Assembly (NCBI GenBank): GCA_964513565.1
Contig: CAZENE010000001.1
Span: forward strand, 62,001 to 126,000
DNA from: Delta-02 sp964513565
GTDB taxonomy: Bacteria; Desulfobacterota; Syntrophorhabdia; Syntrophorhabdales; Syntrophorhabdaceae
DNA: 64,000 bases
Direction: 5' to 3'
Made by a program: the position numbers and the translations under genes. The notes beneath the pieces were generated by a model. That model was not told the DNA's origin. It ran no database searches and saw only the letters and a program-made list of their open reading frames with translations. Positions 25,470 to 34,392 of the stretch are shown here, one piece after another. Within the stretch, counting starts at the first letter, position 1. Every line of letters begins with the position of its first letter.

Positions 25470-26675
25470 TTATATATTATTTAGGATATGACCGAGTTTT
25501 TTCTGCTTGGTCGTGAGATACGCTATATTATCTTTTGTCGGGACCATTTCTATCGGCACCCGTTCGACAACGGTAAGGCCATACCCCTCGAGGCCTTTTA
25601 TCTTTTTCGGGTTGTTCGTCATGAGGCGCATCTTATGGACGCCGATATCTTTGAGGATCTGTGCCCCGATGCCGTAGTCGCGAAGATCGGGCGAAAAACC
25701 AAGCGCGATATTCGCCTCGACCGTATCATGCCCGCAATCCTGAAGACTGTACGCTTTGAGTTTGTTGGCGAGCCCGATGCCGCGCCCTTCCTGGCGCATG
25801 TAAACGAAAACGCCTTTCTTCTCATGTTCGATCATCCTGAGGGCCTTTTGAAGCTGTTCCCCGCAATCGCAGCGCATCGAACCAAGTACGTCACCGGTAA
25901 AACATTCCGAGTGGACGCGCACGAGAACCGAATCCTCCGGCCCTATATCACCCTTGACAAGCGCAAGATGCGTTTTGTTATCTACATCATTTTCATAAGC
26001 GATGAGGGTGAATTCACCGCCGAAGCGGGTAGGTATGCGGGTTTCGGCAACGCGCCGGACGAGCTTTTCTTTTTGTGTCTTATACTTGATAAGGTCGGCG
26101 ATCGTCACGATCTTCATGCCGTGCTGTTCAGCGAATATTTCAAGGTCGGGCAGGCGCGCCATAGTGCCGTCCTCTTTCATGACCTCGCATATGACGCCTG
26201 ACGGATAAAGGCCCGCAAGCCGCGCAAGATCGACGGATGCCTCTGTATGGCCTACCCGGACGAGCACTCCGCCATCGCGGGCGGCAAGCGGAAAGATATG
26301 CCCCGGCCTTGTTATGTCGTCGGCGGTCATTTTCGGATCGATGGCCACCTGAATGGTTTTCGCCCTGTCGAACGCGGAGATGCCGGTCGTTATCCCTTCC
26401 TTTGCTTCGATGGAAACCGTAAATGCGGTATTATACGGGGACGTGTTTTCCTGCACCATGAGGGGGAGGTCGAGTTGTTTTACCCGCTCCTCGGTGAGAG
26501 ACAGGCATATGAGGCCGCATGCATAGCGGGCCATGAATGTGATCGCTTCCGGTGTTGCCTTTTCCGACGCGATCATGACATCGCCTTCGTTTTCCCTGTC
26601 CTCATCGTCGACAATGATGACCATCTTGCCTTCACGTATGTCCTGAAGGACGTCTTCGATGCTCGAGATTGCCAT
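25470..26675 (-). CDS. ribBA: 3,4-dihydroxy-2-butanone-4-phosphate synthase / GTP cyclohydrolase II
   Basis: 401-residue fusion supplying both precursors of riboflavin. The RibB half (about 1-205) has DDEDRENEGD, GHIFPL and GHTEASVDLARLAGL. The RibA half (about 206-401) has RVHSECFTGDVLGSMRCDCGEQL with the zinc-binding Cys residues, and RQEGRGIGL, DYGIGAQIL, TNNPKK. It lies two bases after ribE and nine before ribH. Confidence 0.97.
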   Translation of the reverse strand: MAISSIEDVLQDIREGKMVIIVDDEDRENEGDVMIASEKATPEAITFMARYACGLICLSLTEERVKQLDLPLMVQENTSPYNTAFTVSIEAKEGITTGISAFDRAKTIQVAIDPKMTADDITRPGHIFPLAARDGGVLVRVGHTEASVDLARLAGLYPSGVICEVMKEDGTMARLPDLEIFAEQHGMKIVTIADLIKYKTQKEKLVRRVAETRIPTRFGGEFTLIAYENDVDNKTHLALVKGDIGPEDSVLVRVHSECFTGDVLGSMRCDCGEQLQKALRMIEHEKKGVFVYMRQEGRGIGLANKLKAYSLQDCGHDTVEANIALGFSPDLRDYGIGAQILKDIGVHKMRLMTNNPKKIKGLEGYGLTVVERVPIEMVPTKDNIAYLTTKQKKLGHILNNI

Positions 26676-26677
26676 TG

Positions 26678-27325
26678 CTACTCTCCTTTTATAAATCCAT
26701 GGCGGGAAAGGAAATCTATATCCAGTTTCTTTCCCTCCCTTTTTTTCAGGAAACTATCTACGTATTTTCCTATGATGTCTGTCTCAATATTTATTTTATC
26801 CCGCTGGTTCTTTTCAAGAATGGTAGTTCGCGAAGCGGTGTACGGAATAATATTGATCGTGAATTTATTATCACTTTGATCGTTTACTGTCAAGCTTATT
26901 CCATCTATCGCCACTGATCCTTTCTTCACGATCGAGGCTGCTAATTCCGAAGAAATCTCAATAGTTATCCGGATCGAGTCACCTTCGCTGCGTATGTCGG
27001 AGATTGTGCCGGTCCCATCGACATGCCCCGTTACAATGTGGCCGCCCAAGCGCCCGTTAAGAGCCATTGCCCTTTCGAGATTGACCTTTTGTCCGATCTT
27101 TTTCTCTTTTAAGGTTGTCAGCCGGAGGGTTTCGAGCGAGGCGTCGGCCCCGAACGTCCCTTTGCCGAGCTGCGTCGCCGTGAGGCAAACGCCATCCACG
27201 CTGATCGAATCGCCTTCCCGTATCGTTCCGGGCTCGAATGCCGTCCGTATGACGAAAACCCAGGTGCCGCTTTTCTTTTCGATGGCAGCAATAGTGCCTA
27301 TATCTTCAATGATTCCGGTGAACAT
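26678..27325 (-). CDS. ribE: Riboflavin synthase, alpha subunit type
   Basis: 215 residues with two lumazine-binding repeats: MFTGIIEDIGTI, DSISVDGVCLTAT, LGGHIVTGHVDGTGTI, and the second KKGSVAIDGISLTVN. It dismutates two lumazines to riboflavin. The start overlaps ribD by 20 bases. Gene naming follows the ribE convention for the alpha type. Confidence 0.96.
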   Translation of the reverse strand: MFTGIIEDIGTIAAIEKKSGTWVFVIRTAFEPGTIREGDSISVDGVCLTATQLGKGTFGADASLETLRLTTLKEKKIGQKVNLERAMALNGRLGGHIVTGHVDGTGTISDIRSEGDSIRITIEISSELAASIVKKGSVAIDGISLTVNDQSDNKFTINIIPYTASRTTILEKNQRDKINIETDIIGKYVDSFLKKREGKKLDIDFLSRHGFIKGE

Positions 27326-28409
27326 AACCTTCGATATAGATATTATCTTTTAATCGCTTCAGCGTGGCGATATCGATCCTGTACGCGTCCTTTAAAAAAT
27401 CTATTCCTTTTCCTCCGACGAGGTTCAAGGCCGCCTTGCCGCCGATAAGGATCGTGCCGTAAAAAAGTACCACTTTGTCGACAAGGCCTTCCCTGAGGAG
27501 GGTACTGTTCACTTCGCCGCCCCCTTCAACGAGAACGCTGGTTATATCGCGTTTATAAAGCTCCTGGCATATATGGTTCACAGATACCCTGCCAAAATCG
27601 TCTTTTGGGACCCTGATAATGTCGGCCCCGCAGGCCTTGAGCCTCGTTTCTTTGTCCGTGCGGGAATCTTCGTTCGTGAATATCCATGTCCTATATTTAT
27701 CCGATGTTTTGACAATATCACAGGCAAGGGGGATCCTGAGCTTCGAGTCAAGGATTATCCGGGTAGGTATTTTTCGCGGATTTTTGAGCCGAGGGACCAG
27801 CATGGGATTGTCGGAAATAACGGTGTTGATGCCGACCATGATCCCATCGTTGACGCACCGTAAAAGATTCGCCTGCCGGCGTGATTCTTCATTGGAGATC
27901 CACCGTGAATCACATGTTTTCGTTGCTATCTTGCCGTCGAGGCTCACGGCTGCCTTCATAGTTATGTAGGGACGTTTTTTTTCAATGGAACCGATAAATA
28001 CCTCATTCAGGCGCCGGGCCTCGTTTTCGAGCGTTCCCACCTTGACATCAATGCCGGCCTTACGGAGCATTTCAACACCTTTGCCATTGACGAGAGGGTT
28101 AGGGTCAAGCATTGCCACAAAGACCCGCTTTATACCCGCCGCGATCACCTGGTCTGCGCACGGCGGTGTCCGTCCGTGATGCACACAGGGTTCGAGATTA
28201 ACGTACATCGTCGAGCCTGCCGCCTCCGGTCCCGCATCCTCGATGGCGTTTATCTCTGCATGCGCGGAGCCGGCTTTCCTATGATAGCCTTTCCCGACTA
28301 TCACATCGCCGTTTACTAGGATCGCGCCTACCATGGGGTTCGGCGATACCGTGCCGATACCTTTTCGGGCAAGAGAAAGCGCCATTCGCATATAGTGTTC
28401 GTTTTTCAC
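27306..28409 (-). CDS. ribD: Bifunctional riboflavin deaminase/reductase RibD
   Basis: 367 residues. The N-terminal cytidine-deaminase-fold domain (1-145) carries the zinc motif HAEINAI and EPCVHHGRTPPCADQV; the C-terminal reductase (about 147-365) carries KAAVSLDGKIAT, WISNEESRR and VLVEGGGEVNSTLL. It performs the second and third steps from GTP. It follows nrdR by six bases. No FMN riboswitch is visible ahead of the rib genes, which are internal to the long operon. Confidence 0.96.
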   Translation of the reverse strand: MKNEHYMRMALSLARKGIGTVSPNPMVGAILVNGDVIVGKGYHRKAGSAHAEINAIEDAGPEAAGSTMYVNLEPCVHHGRTPPCADQVIAAGIKRVFVAMLDPNPLVNGKGVEMLRKAGIDVKVGTLENEARRLNEVFIGSIEKKRPYITMKAAVSLDGKIATKTCDSRWISNEESRRQANLLRCVNDGIMVGINTVISDNPMLVPRLKNPRKIPTRIILDSKLRIPLACDIVKTSDKYRTWIFTNEDSRTDKETRLKACGADIIRVPKDDFGRVSVNHICQELYKRDITSVLVEGGGEVNSTLLREGLVDKVVLFYGTILIGGKAALNLVGGKGIDFLKDAYRIDIATLKRLKDNIYIEGYVHRNH

Positions 28410-28415
28410 GGTCTC

Positions 28416-28880
28416 TTACGCTTCGTTCTTTTTTAAAAGGAGTTCCTTCAACTCCGTCATGAACTCGTTTATATCACGGAATTGCCTGTAAACGGAAGCA
28501 AATCGGACATACGCCACCTCGTCGAGGTTTTTCAGCTCATCCATGACCATCTTGCCTATTTCCGATGCCTTTATCTCCCGCTCGCCTTTTTCAAGTAGAT
28601 TATATTCGATCCTCGACACGATCTTTTCAAGGTTTGTAATGCTTATCGGCCTTTTTTCGCAGGCTTTGGCCAGGCCGCCGAGAATTTTCGTCCGGTCGAA
28701 TACTTCCCGTCTGCCATCTTTCTTGACCACGAGAGGAAGCCCTTCTTCCAGTCTTTCGGCCGTTGTGAAACGTTTTCCGCACTTATGGCATTCCCGTCTG
28801 CGGCGGATCGTATCCATTTCCTTGCTCATGCGCGAGTCAAGAACTTTACTTTCCGGATAATTGCAGAACGGACATTTCAT
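28416..28880 (-). CDS. nrdR: Ribonucleotide reductase repressor NrdR
   Basis: 154 residues. An N-terminal zinc ribbon (CPFC at 3-6 and CHKC near 31) and RRRECHKCGKRFTTAE are followed by an ATP-cone (VVKKDGRREVFDRTKILGGLAKACEKRPIS). NrdR senses ATP/dATP and represses nrd genes. It lies between the dCMP deaminase gene and ribD, a conserved neighbourhood. Confidence 0.96.
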   Translation of the reverse strand: MKCPFCNYPESKVLDSRMSKEMDTIRRRRECHKCGKRFTTAERLEEGLPLVVKKDGRREVFDRTKILGGLAKACEKRPISITNLEKIVSRIEYNLLEKGEREIKASEIGKMVMDELKNLDEVAYVRFASVYRQFRDINEFMTELKELLLKKNEA

Positions 28881-28894
28881 TTCGCTACCTGTAT

Positions 28895-28961
28895 ATAGAG
28901 TAAGGAGTAAGGAGATACGAAAATAATCGGACTTTGTTTTTTACTCCTCACTCCAGGTTCA
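28895..28961. repeat. Two-armed heptad repeat between dCMP deaminase and nrdR
   Basis: Left arm ATAGAGT-AAGGAGT-AAGGAGA-TACGAAA at 28895-28922; right arm TTACTCC-TCACTCC-AGGTTCA at 28941-28961. The arms are inverted complements (GGAGTAA against TTACTCC) separated by only 18 bases, a good stem-loop. The deaminase TGA stop (28950-28948) lies inside the right arm. Confidence 0.85.
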
Positions 28962-29403
28962 GTTTGATCAGTTTGATCTTCGATTCGTCTATCATAGTGA
29001 GAGAAAGATCGTCAGGATAGCCCTCCGCGTAATAAATTTTCTGGATGCCGGCATTGATCAGCATCTTTATGCATATCGAGCAGGGTAAATGCGTACAGTA
29101 CAACTCGGCGCCGTTGATGGACACCCCATGATATGCCGCCTGGATAATGGCGTTCTGTTCCGCATGGAGCCCCCGGCATAATTCGTGGCGTTCCCCCGAA
29201 GCAACGTTCATCTTCTCCCTGAGGCACCCCACCTCGATGCAGTGTTTCAAGCCTGATGGTGCGCCGTTATAGCCAGTCGCGAGAATCCTCTTGTCTTTGA
29301 CGATAACGGCCCCGACATTGCGGCGAAGGCAGGTCGATCTCATGGAAACGATCCGCGCTATCTCCATGAAATAAGGACCCCAATCAGGGCGAACATTGCT
29401 CAT
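28948..29403 (-). CDS. Deoxycytidylate (dCMP) deaminase, ComEB type
   Basis: 151 residues. Zinc motif LHAEQNAIIQAA and CTHLPCSICIKMLINAGI are diagnostic; the insert GLKHCIEVGCLREKMNV carries the extra Cys/His typical of dCMP deaminases with a second zinc. It converts dCMP to dUMP for thymidylate synthesis. The start overlaps the glyA stop by four bases. Its stop codon and last codon are in a heptad repeat. Confidence 0.92.
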   Translation of the reverse strand: MSNVRPDWGPYFMEIARIVSMRSTCLRRNVGAVIVKDKRILATGYNGAPSGLKHCIEVGCLREKMNVASGERHELCRGLHAEQNAIIQAAYHGVSINGAELYCTHLPCSICIKMLINAGIQKIYYAEGYPDDLSLTMIDESKIKLIKLNLE

Positions 29404-30647
29404 ATGTCGTATATTCGGCTATAAAAAGGAAAGCTTGTGCAGAGCTCCCGTACTTTTGCCCGCGTATTTTCCATGAATGGTACGTCGTCGATGTGTTTTA
29501 GGACCTGGTCGATCAGCTCGCAGATGATCTCCATCTCTTTTTCCTCCATGCCGCGAGTCGTAACGGCCGGTGTTCCGATCCTTATGCCGCTCGTGACATT
29601 GGGGCTGCGGGTATCGAAGGGAATGAGATTTTTATTAACCATGATGCCACTCGCTTCAAGAGCGATCTGGGCATCATTCCCCGTCACATTCTTGGGCGTA
29701 AGGTCGACGAGGAAGAGGTGATTGTCCGTCCCGCCCGACACGATCCTGAAGCCGAGATCCGCCATGCGCCTTGCCATATGCTGCGCGTTCGCGATTATCT
29801 GGCGCTGATATTCCCTGAATTCATCGGTCATGGCCTCTTTAAGCGCGACTGCTTTTGCCGCGATGACATGCATGAGCGGTCCGCCCTGGATACCGGGAAA
29901 GACCGCCGAATCGATCTTCTTTGCAAGATCGGCGGTACACAGGACGAGGCCCCCGCGCGGGCCCCTCAAGGTCTTGTGGGTCGTCGTCGTGACAAAATGT
30001 GCGTGCCCGACGGGGCTTGGATGGAGGCCGGCCGCAATGAGCCCTGCGATATGGGCTATATCGGCCATGAAATAGGCGCCGACCTCGTCCGCGATCTCTC
30101 TGAACTTCTGAAAATCTATGATCTTTGAATAGGCGCTTGCGCCCGCTATGATAAGCTTCGGCTTCTCTTTGCGGGCGATGCTCCGGATCTCGTCATAATT
30201 AAGCATTTCGTCCTTTGGAGATACCGGATATGATACTGCCCGGTACATCTTGCCGGAAAAGCTGGGGCGCGCCCCGTGTGTTAAATGCCCGCCATGTGCG
30301 ATATCCATTCCGAGGACTGTGTCGCCCGGCTGAAGTACGGCGAAAAAAACTGCCATATTAGCAGAAGAACCGGAATGAGGCTGAACGTTGGCATGCTCGG
30401 CACCGAAAAGCTCCTTTGCCCGTTCGATAGCTATGCTTTCGATCTCGTCAAGAAAGGCACACCCGCTGTAGTATCTTTTCGAGGGATATCCTTCGGCATA
30501 CTTGTTCGTGAGGACGCAGCCCTGCGTGGCAAGGATATCTTCATCAACATAATTTTCCGAGGCGATGAGTATCAGACTGTATTCCTCGCGGTCCAACTCA
30601 CGTCTCATCAACTCGAATATCTTCGTGTCTTTCCCGTCCAGTTTCAT
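29400..30647 (-). CDS. glyA: Serine hydroxymethyltransferase
   Basis: 415 residues, full length. PLP enzyme converting serine and THF to glycine and methylene-THF. Motifs: LIASENYVDEDILATQGCVLTNKYAEGYPSKRYYSGC, HGGHLTHG, the PLP-lysine segment TTTTHKTLRGPRGG, and NHLFLVDLTPKN. It lies three bases after rpiB and overlaps dCMP deaminase by four, placing one-carbon and thymidylate supply together. Confidence 0.97.
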   Translation of the reverse strand: MKLDGKDTKIFELMRRELDREEYSLILIASENYVDEDILATQGCVLTNKYAEGYPSKRYYSGCAFLDEIESIAIERAKELFGAEHANVQPHSGSSANMAVFFAVLQPGDTVLGMDIAHGGHLTHGARPSFSGKMYRAVSYPVSPKDEMLNYDEIRSIARKEKPKLIIAGASAYSKIIDFQKFREIADEVGAYFMADIAHIAGLIAAGLHPSPVGHAHFVTTTTHKTLRGPRGGLVLCTADLAKKIDSAVFPGIQGGPLMHVIAAKAVALKEAMTDEFREYQRQIIANAQHMARRMADLGFRIVSGGTDNHLFLVDLTPKNVTGNDAQIALEASGIMVNKNLIPFDTRSPNVTSGIRIGTPAVTTRGMEEKEMEIICELIDQVLKHIDDVPFMENTRAKVRELCTSFPFYSRIYDI

Positions 30648-30650
30648 ATC

Positions 30651-31100
30651 TTACCTGTCTGTATTGTTTTCGAAATCTTCAATTTTAGCGATCCTGCCGC
30701 TGTGCCTGCCGCCTTCAAAATCGGCGGAAAGCCACGCCCTGACTATCTCTTCGGCCAGACCTTTCCCTGTAACCCGCTCACCAAGAACGAGTATATTCGC
30801 GTCGAGGTGTCTTCGGCTCTGCCCGGCCGTATAAGTATCGTATGCCAGCGCGGCACGGATGCCCTTCACTTTGTTGGCGACAATGCACATTCCCACGCCT
30901 GTCCCGCACACCAGTATCCCGCGGTCCGCCTTTCCGGCCGCCACATCCTGAGCCACCCTGAAGCCGTAATCGGGGTAATCGACGGATTGCGGGGAATTTG
31001 TCCCGTAATCTATGACCTCTTGATTCTCGCCGGCAAGGATATTTTTTATATGTTCTTTTAGTTCAAGGCCTGCATGGTCTGAACCGATTGCTATTTTCAT
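30651..31100 (-). CDS. rpiB: Ribose-5-phosphate isomerase B
   Basis: 149 residues from ATG 31100, whose ATGA overlaps the fabF stop. An in-frame ATG at 31130 would add ten residues antisense-free but unlike the family. Motifs: MKIAIGSDHAGLELKEHI, DYGTNSPQSVDYPD, CGTGVGMCIVANKVKGIRAAL, and HLDANILVLGERV. It interconverts ribose and ribulose 5-phosphates. Confidence 0.95.
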   Translation of the reverse strand: MKIAIGSDHAGLELKEHIKNILAGENQEVIDYGTNSPQSVDYPDYGFRVAQDVAAGKADRGILVCGTGVGMCIVANKVKGIRAALAYDTYTAGQSRRHLDANILVLGERVTGKGLAEEIVRAWLSADFEGGRHSGRIAKIEDFENNTDR

Positions 31101-32338
31101 TCCTGGAACCTCTTCATGGCCAAAACACAATTCGTGCCGCCGAAACCAAACGAATTGGATATGACGACATCTATGACGTGGTCCCGGGCCTGGTTCGGGA
31201 CATAATCCAGGTCGCAGTCAGGGTCCGGTGTCTCGTAATTGATCGTCGGAGGGCAAACCTGGTCCCTGATCGACAATACGGAGAAGATTGCCTCAATTGC
31301 ACCCGCCGCACCGAGAAGGTGCCCCGTCATGGATTTCGTGGAGCTGACGGGAAGCTTATATGCCCTGTCTCCGAAGACTTTCTTGATTGCAAGGGTCTCC
31401 GTCTGGTCGTTAAGGTCGGTGGAAGTTCCGTGTGCATTTATATAATTCACGGAATCGGGGTTAAGCCCGGCATCCCGAAGCGCCATATTTATGCAGCGGA
31501 TAAAACCGTCTCCATCAGGGCAGGGCGCCGTTATGTGGTATGCGTCCCCGTTGTATCCGTACCCGGCCAGTTCCGCGTAAATTTTCGCACCACGCTTTTT
31601 GGCGCGCCCGAGCTCTTCAAGAATGACTATGCCCGCACCCTCGGACACAACGAACCCGTCACGGTCCTTTTCAAAGGGGCGGGACGCCTTCTGCGGCTCG
31701 TCGTTTCTCGTGGAAAGGGCCTTCATGGCGTTAAATCCGCCTACCGTGAGCGGTGTGAGGTTCGCTTCACATCCCCCTGCCACCATTATGTCCGCGTCCC
31801 CGTACTGGATGATACGCATCGCATCACCTATGGAGTGGGCCCCTGTCGCGCACGCAGTGACGATGGAAAGGTTAGGCCCTTTCATCCCGTGGGTGATCGC
31901 AATATGACCCGGGGCCTCGTTAGCAATTAGCATTGGGATGAAAAACGGGGATATGCGTCCCGGTCCCCTTTCGAGATAAATGCTGTGATATTTCTCGAGA
32001 GTCGGGAGGCCTCCGAGGCCCGTCCCGACAACAACACCGGCACGCTCAGCGTTTTCTTTCGCCATATCGAGAGCGGAATCATTTACCGCTATCTTTGTCG
32101 CGGCGAGTGCGTACTGGATGAAAAGGTCCATCCTTCTCAATTCCTTGGCTGGGATGTATTCATCGGCCTTGAAATCCCTTACCTCGCCGGCGATCTTCGT
32201 ATCATGCTGCGTACTGTCAAACCTGGTTAACGGTGCGATCCCTGACTCCCCATTGAGAAGCCGTTTCCAGACATTGTCTATGCCGACGCCCACGGGCGTT
32301 ACAAGACCGACACCGGTAATGACAACCCTTCTTTTCAA
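31097..32338 (-). CDS. fabF: 3-oxoacyl-ACP synthase II
   Basis: 413 residues. KAS II extends acyl-ACP with malonyl-ACP. The catalytic triad is visible: Cys in VTACATGAHSIGDA, His in NAHGTSTDLND and His in KSMTGHLLGAAG. It lies 16 bases after acpP and overlaps rpiB by four. Because no fabH is found in this cluster, FabF is the only condensing enzyme encoded here. Confidence 0.96.
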   Translation of the reverse strand: MKRRVVITGVGLVTPVGVGIDNVWKRLLNGESGIAPLTRFDSTQHDTKIAGEVRDFKADEYIPAKELRRMDLFIQYALAATKIAVNDSALDMAKENAERAGVVVGTGLGGLPTLEKYHSIYLERGPGRISPFFIPMLIANEAPGHIAITHGMKGPNLSIVTACATGAHSIGDAMRIIQYGDADIMVAGGCEANLTPLTVGGFNAMKALSTRNDEPQKASRPFEKDRDGFVVSEGAGIVILEELGRAKKRGAKIYAELAGYGYNGDAYHITAPCPDGDGFIRCINMALRDAGLNPDSVNYINAHGTSTDLNDQTETLAIKKVFGDRAYKLPVSSTKSMTGHLLGAAGAIEAIFSVLSIRDQVCPPTINYETPDPDCDLDYVPNQARDHVIDVVISNSFGFGGTNCVLAMKRFQE

Positions 32339-32354
32339 ACCGGCACCTCTTTTA

Positions 32355-32594
32355 TTATTTGCCTGCCAGGCGATCTTCTATATATTTGATCGCGTCTCCG
32401 ACGGTTTCCATTTTCTCCGCGTCTTCATCGGGGATCTCAATGCTGTACTCGTCTTCCAATGCCATGATAAGCTCAACGATATCGAGAGAATCTGCGCCAA
32501 GGTCATCGATGAATTTTGCTTCCGGAACGACTTCTGTCTCACTCACCCCGAGCTGATCCACTATCATCTTTTTTACTTTTTCGGTTACTGACAT
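32355..32594 (-). CDS. acpP: Acyl carrier protein
   Basis: 79 residues from ATG 32594, which has a very strong site AGGAGGTGG upstream; the longer open frame to 32678 is rejected. The phosphopantetheine attachment serine is S36 in GADSLDIVELIMALEDE. Acidic helical protein carrying acyl chains between the Fab enzymes. The spacer of 83 bases to fabG is the longest within the fab genes, consistent with extra translation of the abundant ACP. Confidence 0.97.
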   Translation of the reverse strand: MSVTEKVKKMIVDQLGVSETEVVPEAKFIDDLGADSLDIVELIMALEDEYSIEIPDEDAEKMETVGDAIKYIEDRLAGK

Positions 32595-32677
32595 TAAGCC
32601 ACCTCCTGATTTTATTAAACTTTTCTCGAATTCCGCCCCGGCAATCCGTATCGCGATTCCACAAGGGCTGAAAAACA

Positions 32678-33403
32678 TTACATATACAACCCGCCGTTTA
32701 CGTTTATCACCTCACCTGTAACGTAACCGCCATATTTCGAAAGCAGAAAAAATACCACATTAGCGACATCCTCGGGCTCGCCGAGACGTTTGAGAGGGAT
32801 CGCGGCGAACATCGAGTCCCTGGCCTTTTCGTCCAGAATATCGGTCATTTTAGTACGAATAAACCCGGGGGCCACCGCATTGACCCTGATCGACCGCTCG
32901 GCGTATTCCTTTGCGACGCTTTTCGTAAACCCGATAATACCTGCCTTGCTTGCGGCATAATTTGCTTGCCCGGGATTACCCATGACCCCGGCTATGGATG
33001 AGATATTGACAATGCTTCCCCCTGTTTTCAGCATATGCCGGATGACCGCCCTCGTACAGTTGAACACACTTTTAAGGTTGACCCTGATGATGCGGTCCCA
33101 GTCTTCTTCCTTCATCCTGACCAGAAGCTTGTCTATTGTGATCCCAGCATTATTTACGAGGTTATCGATCTTTCCCATATCCTTCGCAGCCTGATCGACC
33201 GTCCCTGCGACTGCCTGAAAATCCGAGACGTCCACGTTATAAAACATGCACCGCCTGCCCTTGCCCTGAATAGCGTCCACGGTTTTCGTCCCGTCTATGA
33301 TATCAAAGATCACAATGTCGCTGCCTTTGTCGGCAAGCAGTTCGGCGATCGCCCTGCCGATACCCTGGGCTGCCCCGGTAACGATGGTCACTTTTCCGTT
33401 CAT
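32678..33403 (-). CDS. fabG: 3-oxoacyl-ACP reductase
   Basis: 241 residues from ATG 33403, whose ATGA overlaps the fabD stop; the 18-residue upward extension is rejected. Short-chain dehydrogenase with VTGAAQGIGRAIA cofactor loop, NNAGIT, catalytic Ser in IVNISSIAGVMGNPGQ and YAASKAG. It reduces 3-ketoacyl-ACP with NADPH. It ends with the family's GEVINVNGGLYM. Confidence 0.96.
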   Translation of the reverse strand: MNGKVTIVTGAAQGIGRAIAELLADKGSDIVIFDIIDGTKTVDAIQGKGRRCMFYNVDVSDFQAVAGTVDQAAKDMGKIDNLVNNAGITIDKLLVRMKEEDWDRIIRVNLKSVFNCTRAVIRHMLKTGGSIVNISSIAGVMGNPGQANYAASKAGIIGFTKSVAKEYAERSIRVNAVAPGFIRTKMTDILDEKARDSMFAAIPLKRLGEPEDVANVVFFLLSKYGGYVTGEVINVNGGLYM

Positions 33404-34338
33404 CCGATCAACCCCTTTACAGTTTCGATGTCGTCGAATTTTTCGACGCTCACACACGGGATACCGGGGACGATCCTTTTTACGAGGTTGGACAGCACTT
33501 TCTGCGGGCCGACCTCAAGTATGATCTCTACGCCCTCATCGCCCATTTTCCTGACGGAGTTTTCCCATTGTACGGGCGAGAACATCTGACGGAACAACTT
33601 GTCGTCCACGTCAGCTTTTTCTTTTCCCGGCGTTGCATCGACATTGAACACTACGGGGACGGCAAGGTCGCCATGGCTAAGGGAGGCGAGCTCGGTTTTC
33701 AACCGGTCCGCGGCCGCTTTCATGAGCGGCGAATGGAACGGGCCCGAAACATTCAGGAAAACCGCTTTCTTATATCCGACCCCCTTAAGCTTGTCGACCG
33801 CCTCTTTCAATGCCCGGGCATCTCCCGAGAGAACCACCTGTTCGGCGGAATTCAGGTTTGCCGGGACCGCGACATAATCATTGTGGGATATCTCGGCAAG
33901 TACCGGCCCTATCTTTGCCATGTCGGCTCCGATCAGGGCTACCATCCCGCCTTTGCCCTTCGGACAGGCCTCTTCCATAAGGATCCCTCTTCTCCTCGTG
34001 ATCGCGAGAGCTTCTTCGAATGTAAAAAATCCGCTTGCGGTAAGCGCCGTATATTCTCCAAGGCTGTGGCCGGCAACCAGAGCGGGCACGAGCCCGGTTT
34101 CCCTCTGCAATTCCCGGTAGACCGCAAAACTTACGAGAAGCAATGACGGCTGGGTATTGTACGTCTGCCGCAGCTCATCTTCCGGGCCATTGAAGCACAG
34201 GTCCGTGATGGAAAACCCCAGCACCTTATCGGCCGCGGCAAAAAGATCGCGTACATGGTCGAACCTGTCGTAAAGGTCCTTGCCCATTCCGATATACTGG
34301 GATCCCTGTCCGGGAAAAACTATTCCTGCCTTTTTCAT
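33400..34338 (-). CDS. fabD: Malonyl-CoA:ACP transacylase
   Basis: 312 residues. Motifs: FPGQGSQYIGMGKDL, nucleophile Ser in GHSLGEYTAL, VPANLNSAEQVVLSG and VSGPFHSPLM with the catalytic His. It loads malonyl groups on ACP. Separated by 54 bases from the acyl-CoA dehydrogenase gene and overlapping fabG by four. Confidence 0.96.
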   Translation of the reverse strand: MKKAGIVFPGQGSQYIGMGKDLYDRFDHVRDLFAAADKVLGFSITDLCFNGPEDELRQTYNTQPSLLLVSFAVYRELQRETGLVPALVAGHSLGEYTALTASGFFTFEEALAITRRRGILMEEACPKGKGGMVALIGADMAKIGPVLAEISHNDYVAVPANLNSAEQVVLSGDARALKEAVDKLKGVGYKKAVFLNVSGPFHSPLMKAAADRLKTELASLSHGDLAVPVVFNVDATPGKEKADVDDKLFRQMFSPVQWENSVRKMGDEGVEIILEVGPQKVLSNLVKRIVPGIPCVSVEKFDDIETVKGLIG

Positions 34339-34392
34339 TTATCCTCACTCGCCGGTTTAAAGTATTTTCCCTCGCGAGATCAGTATCTCACG

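Noticed and set aside
26676..28415. FMN riboswitch ahead of the rib genes
   Set aside because: The rib genes are tightly packed (2-9 base gaps or overlaps) inside a longer operon; there is no room for the RFN fold.
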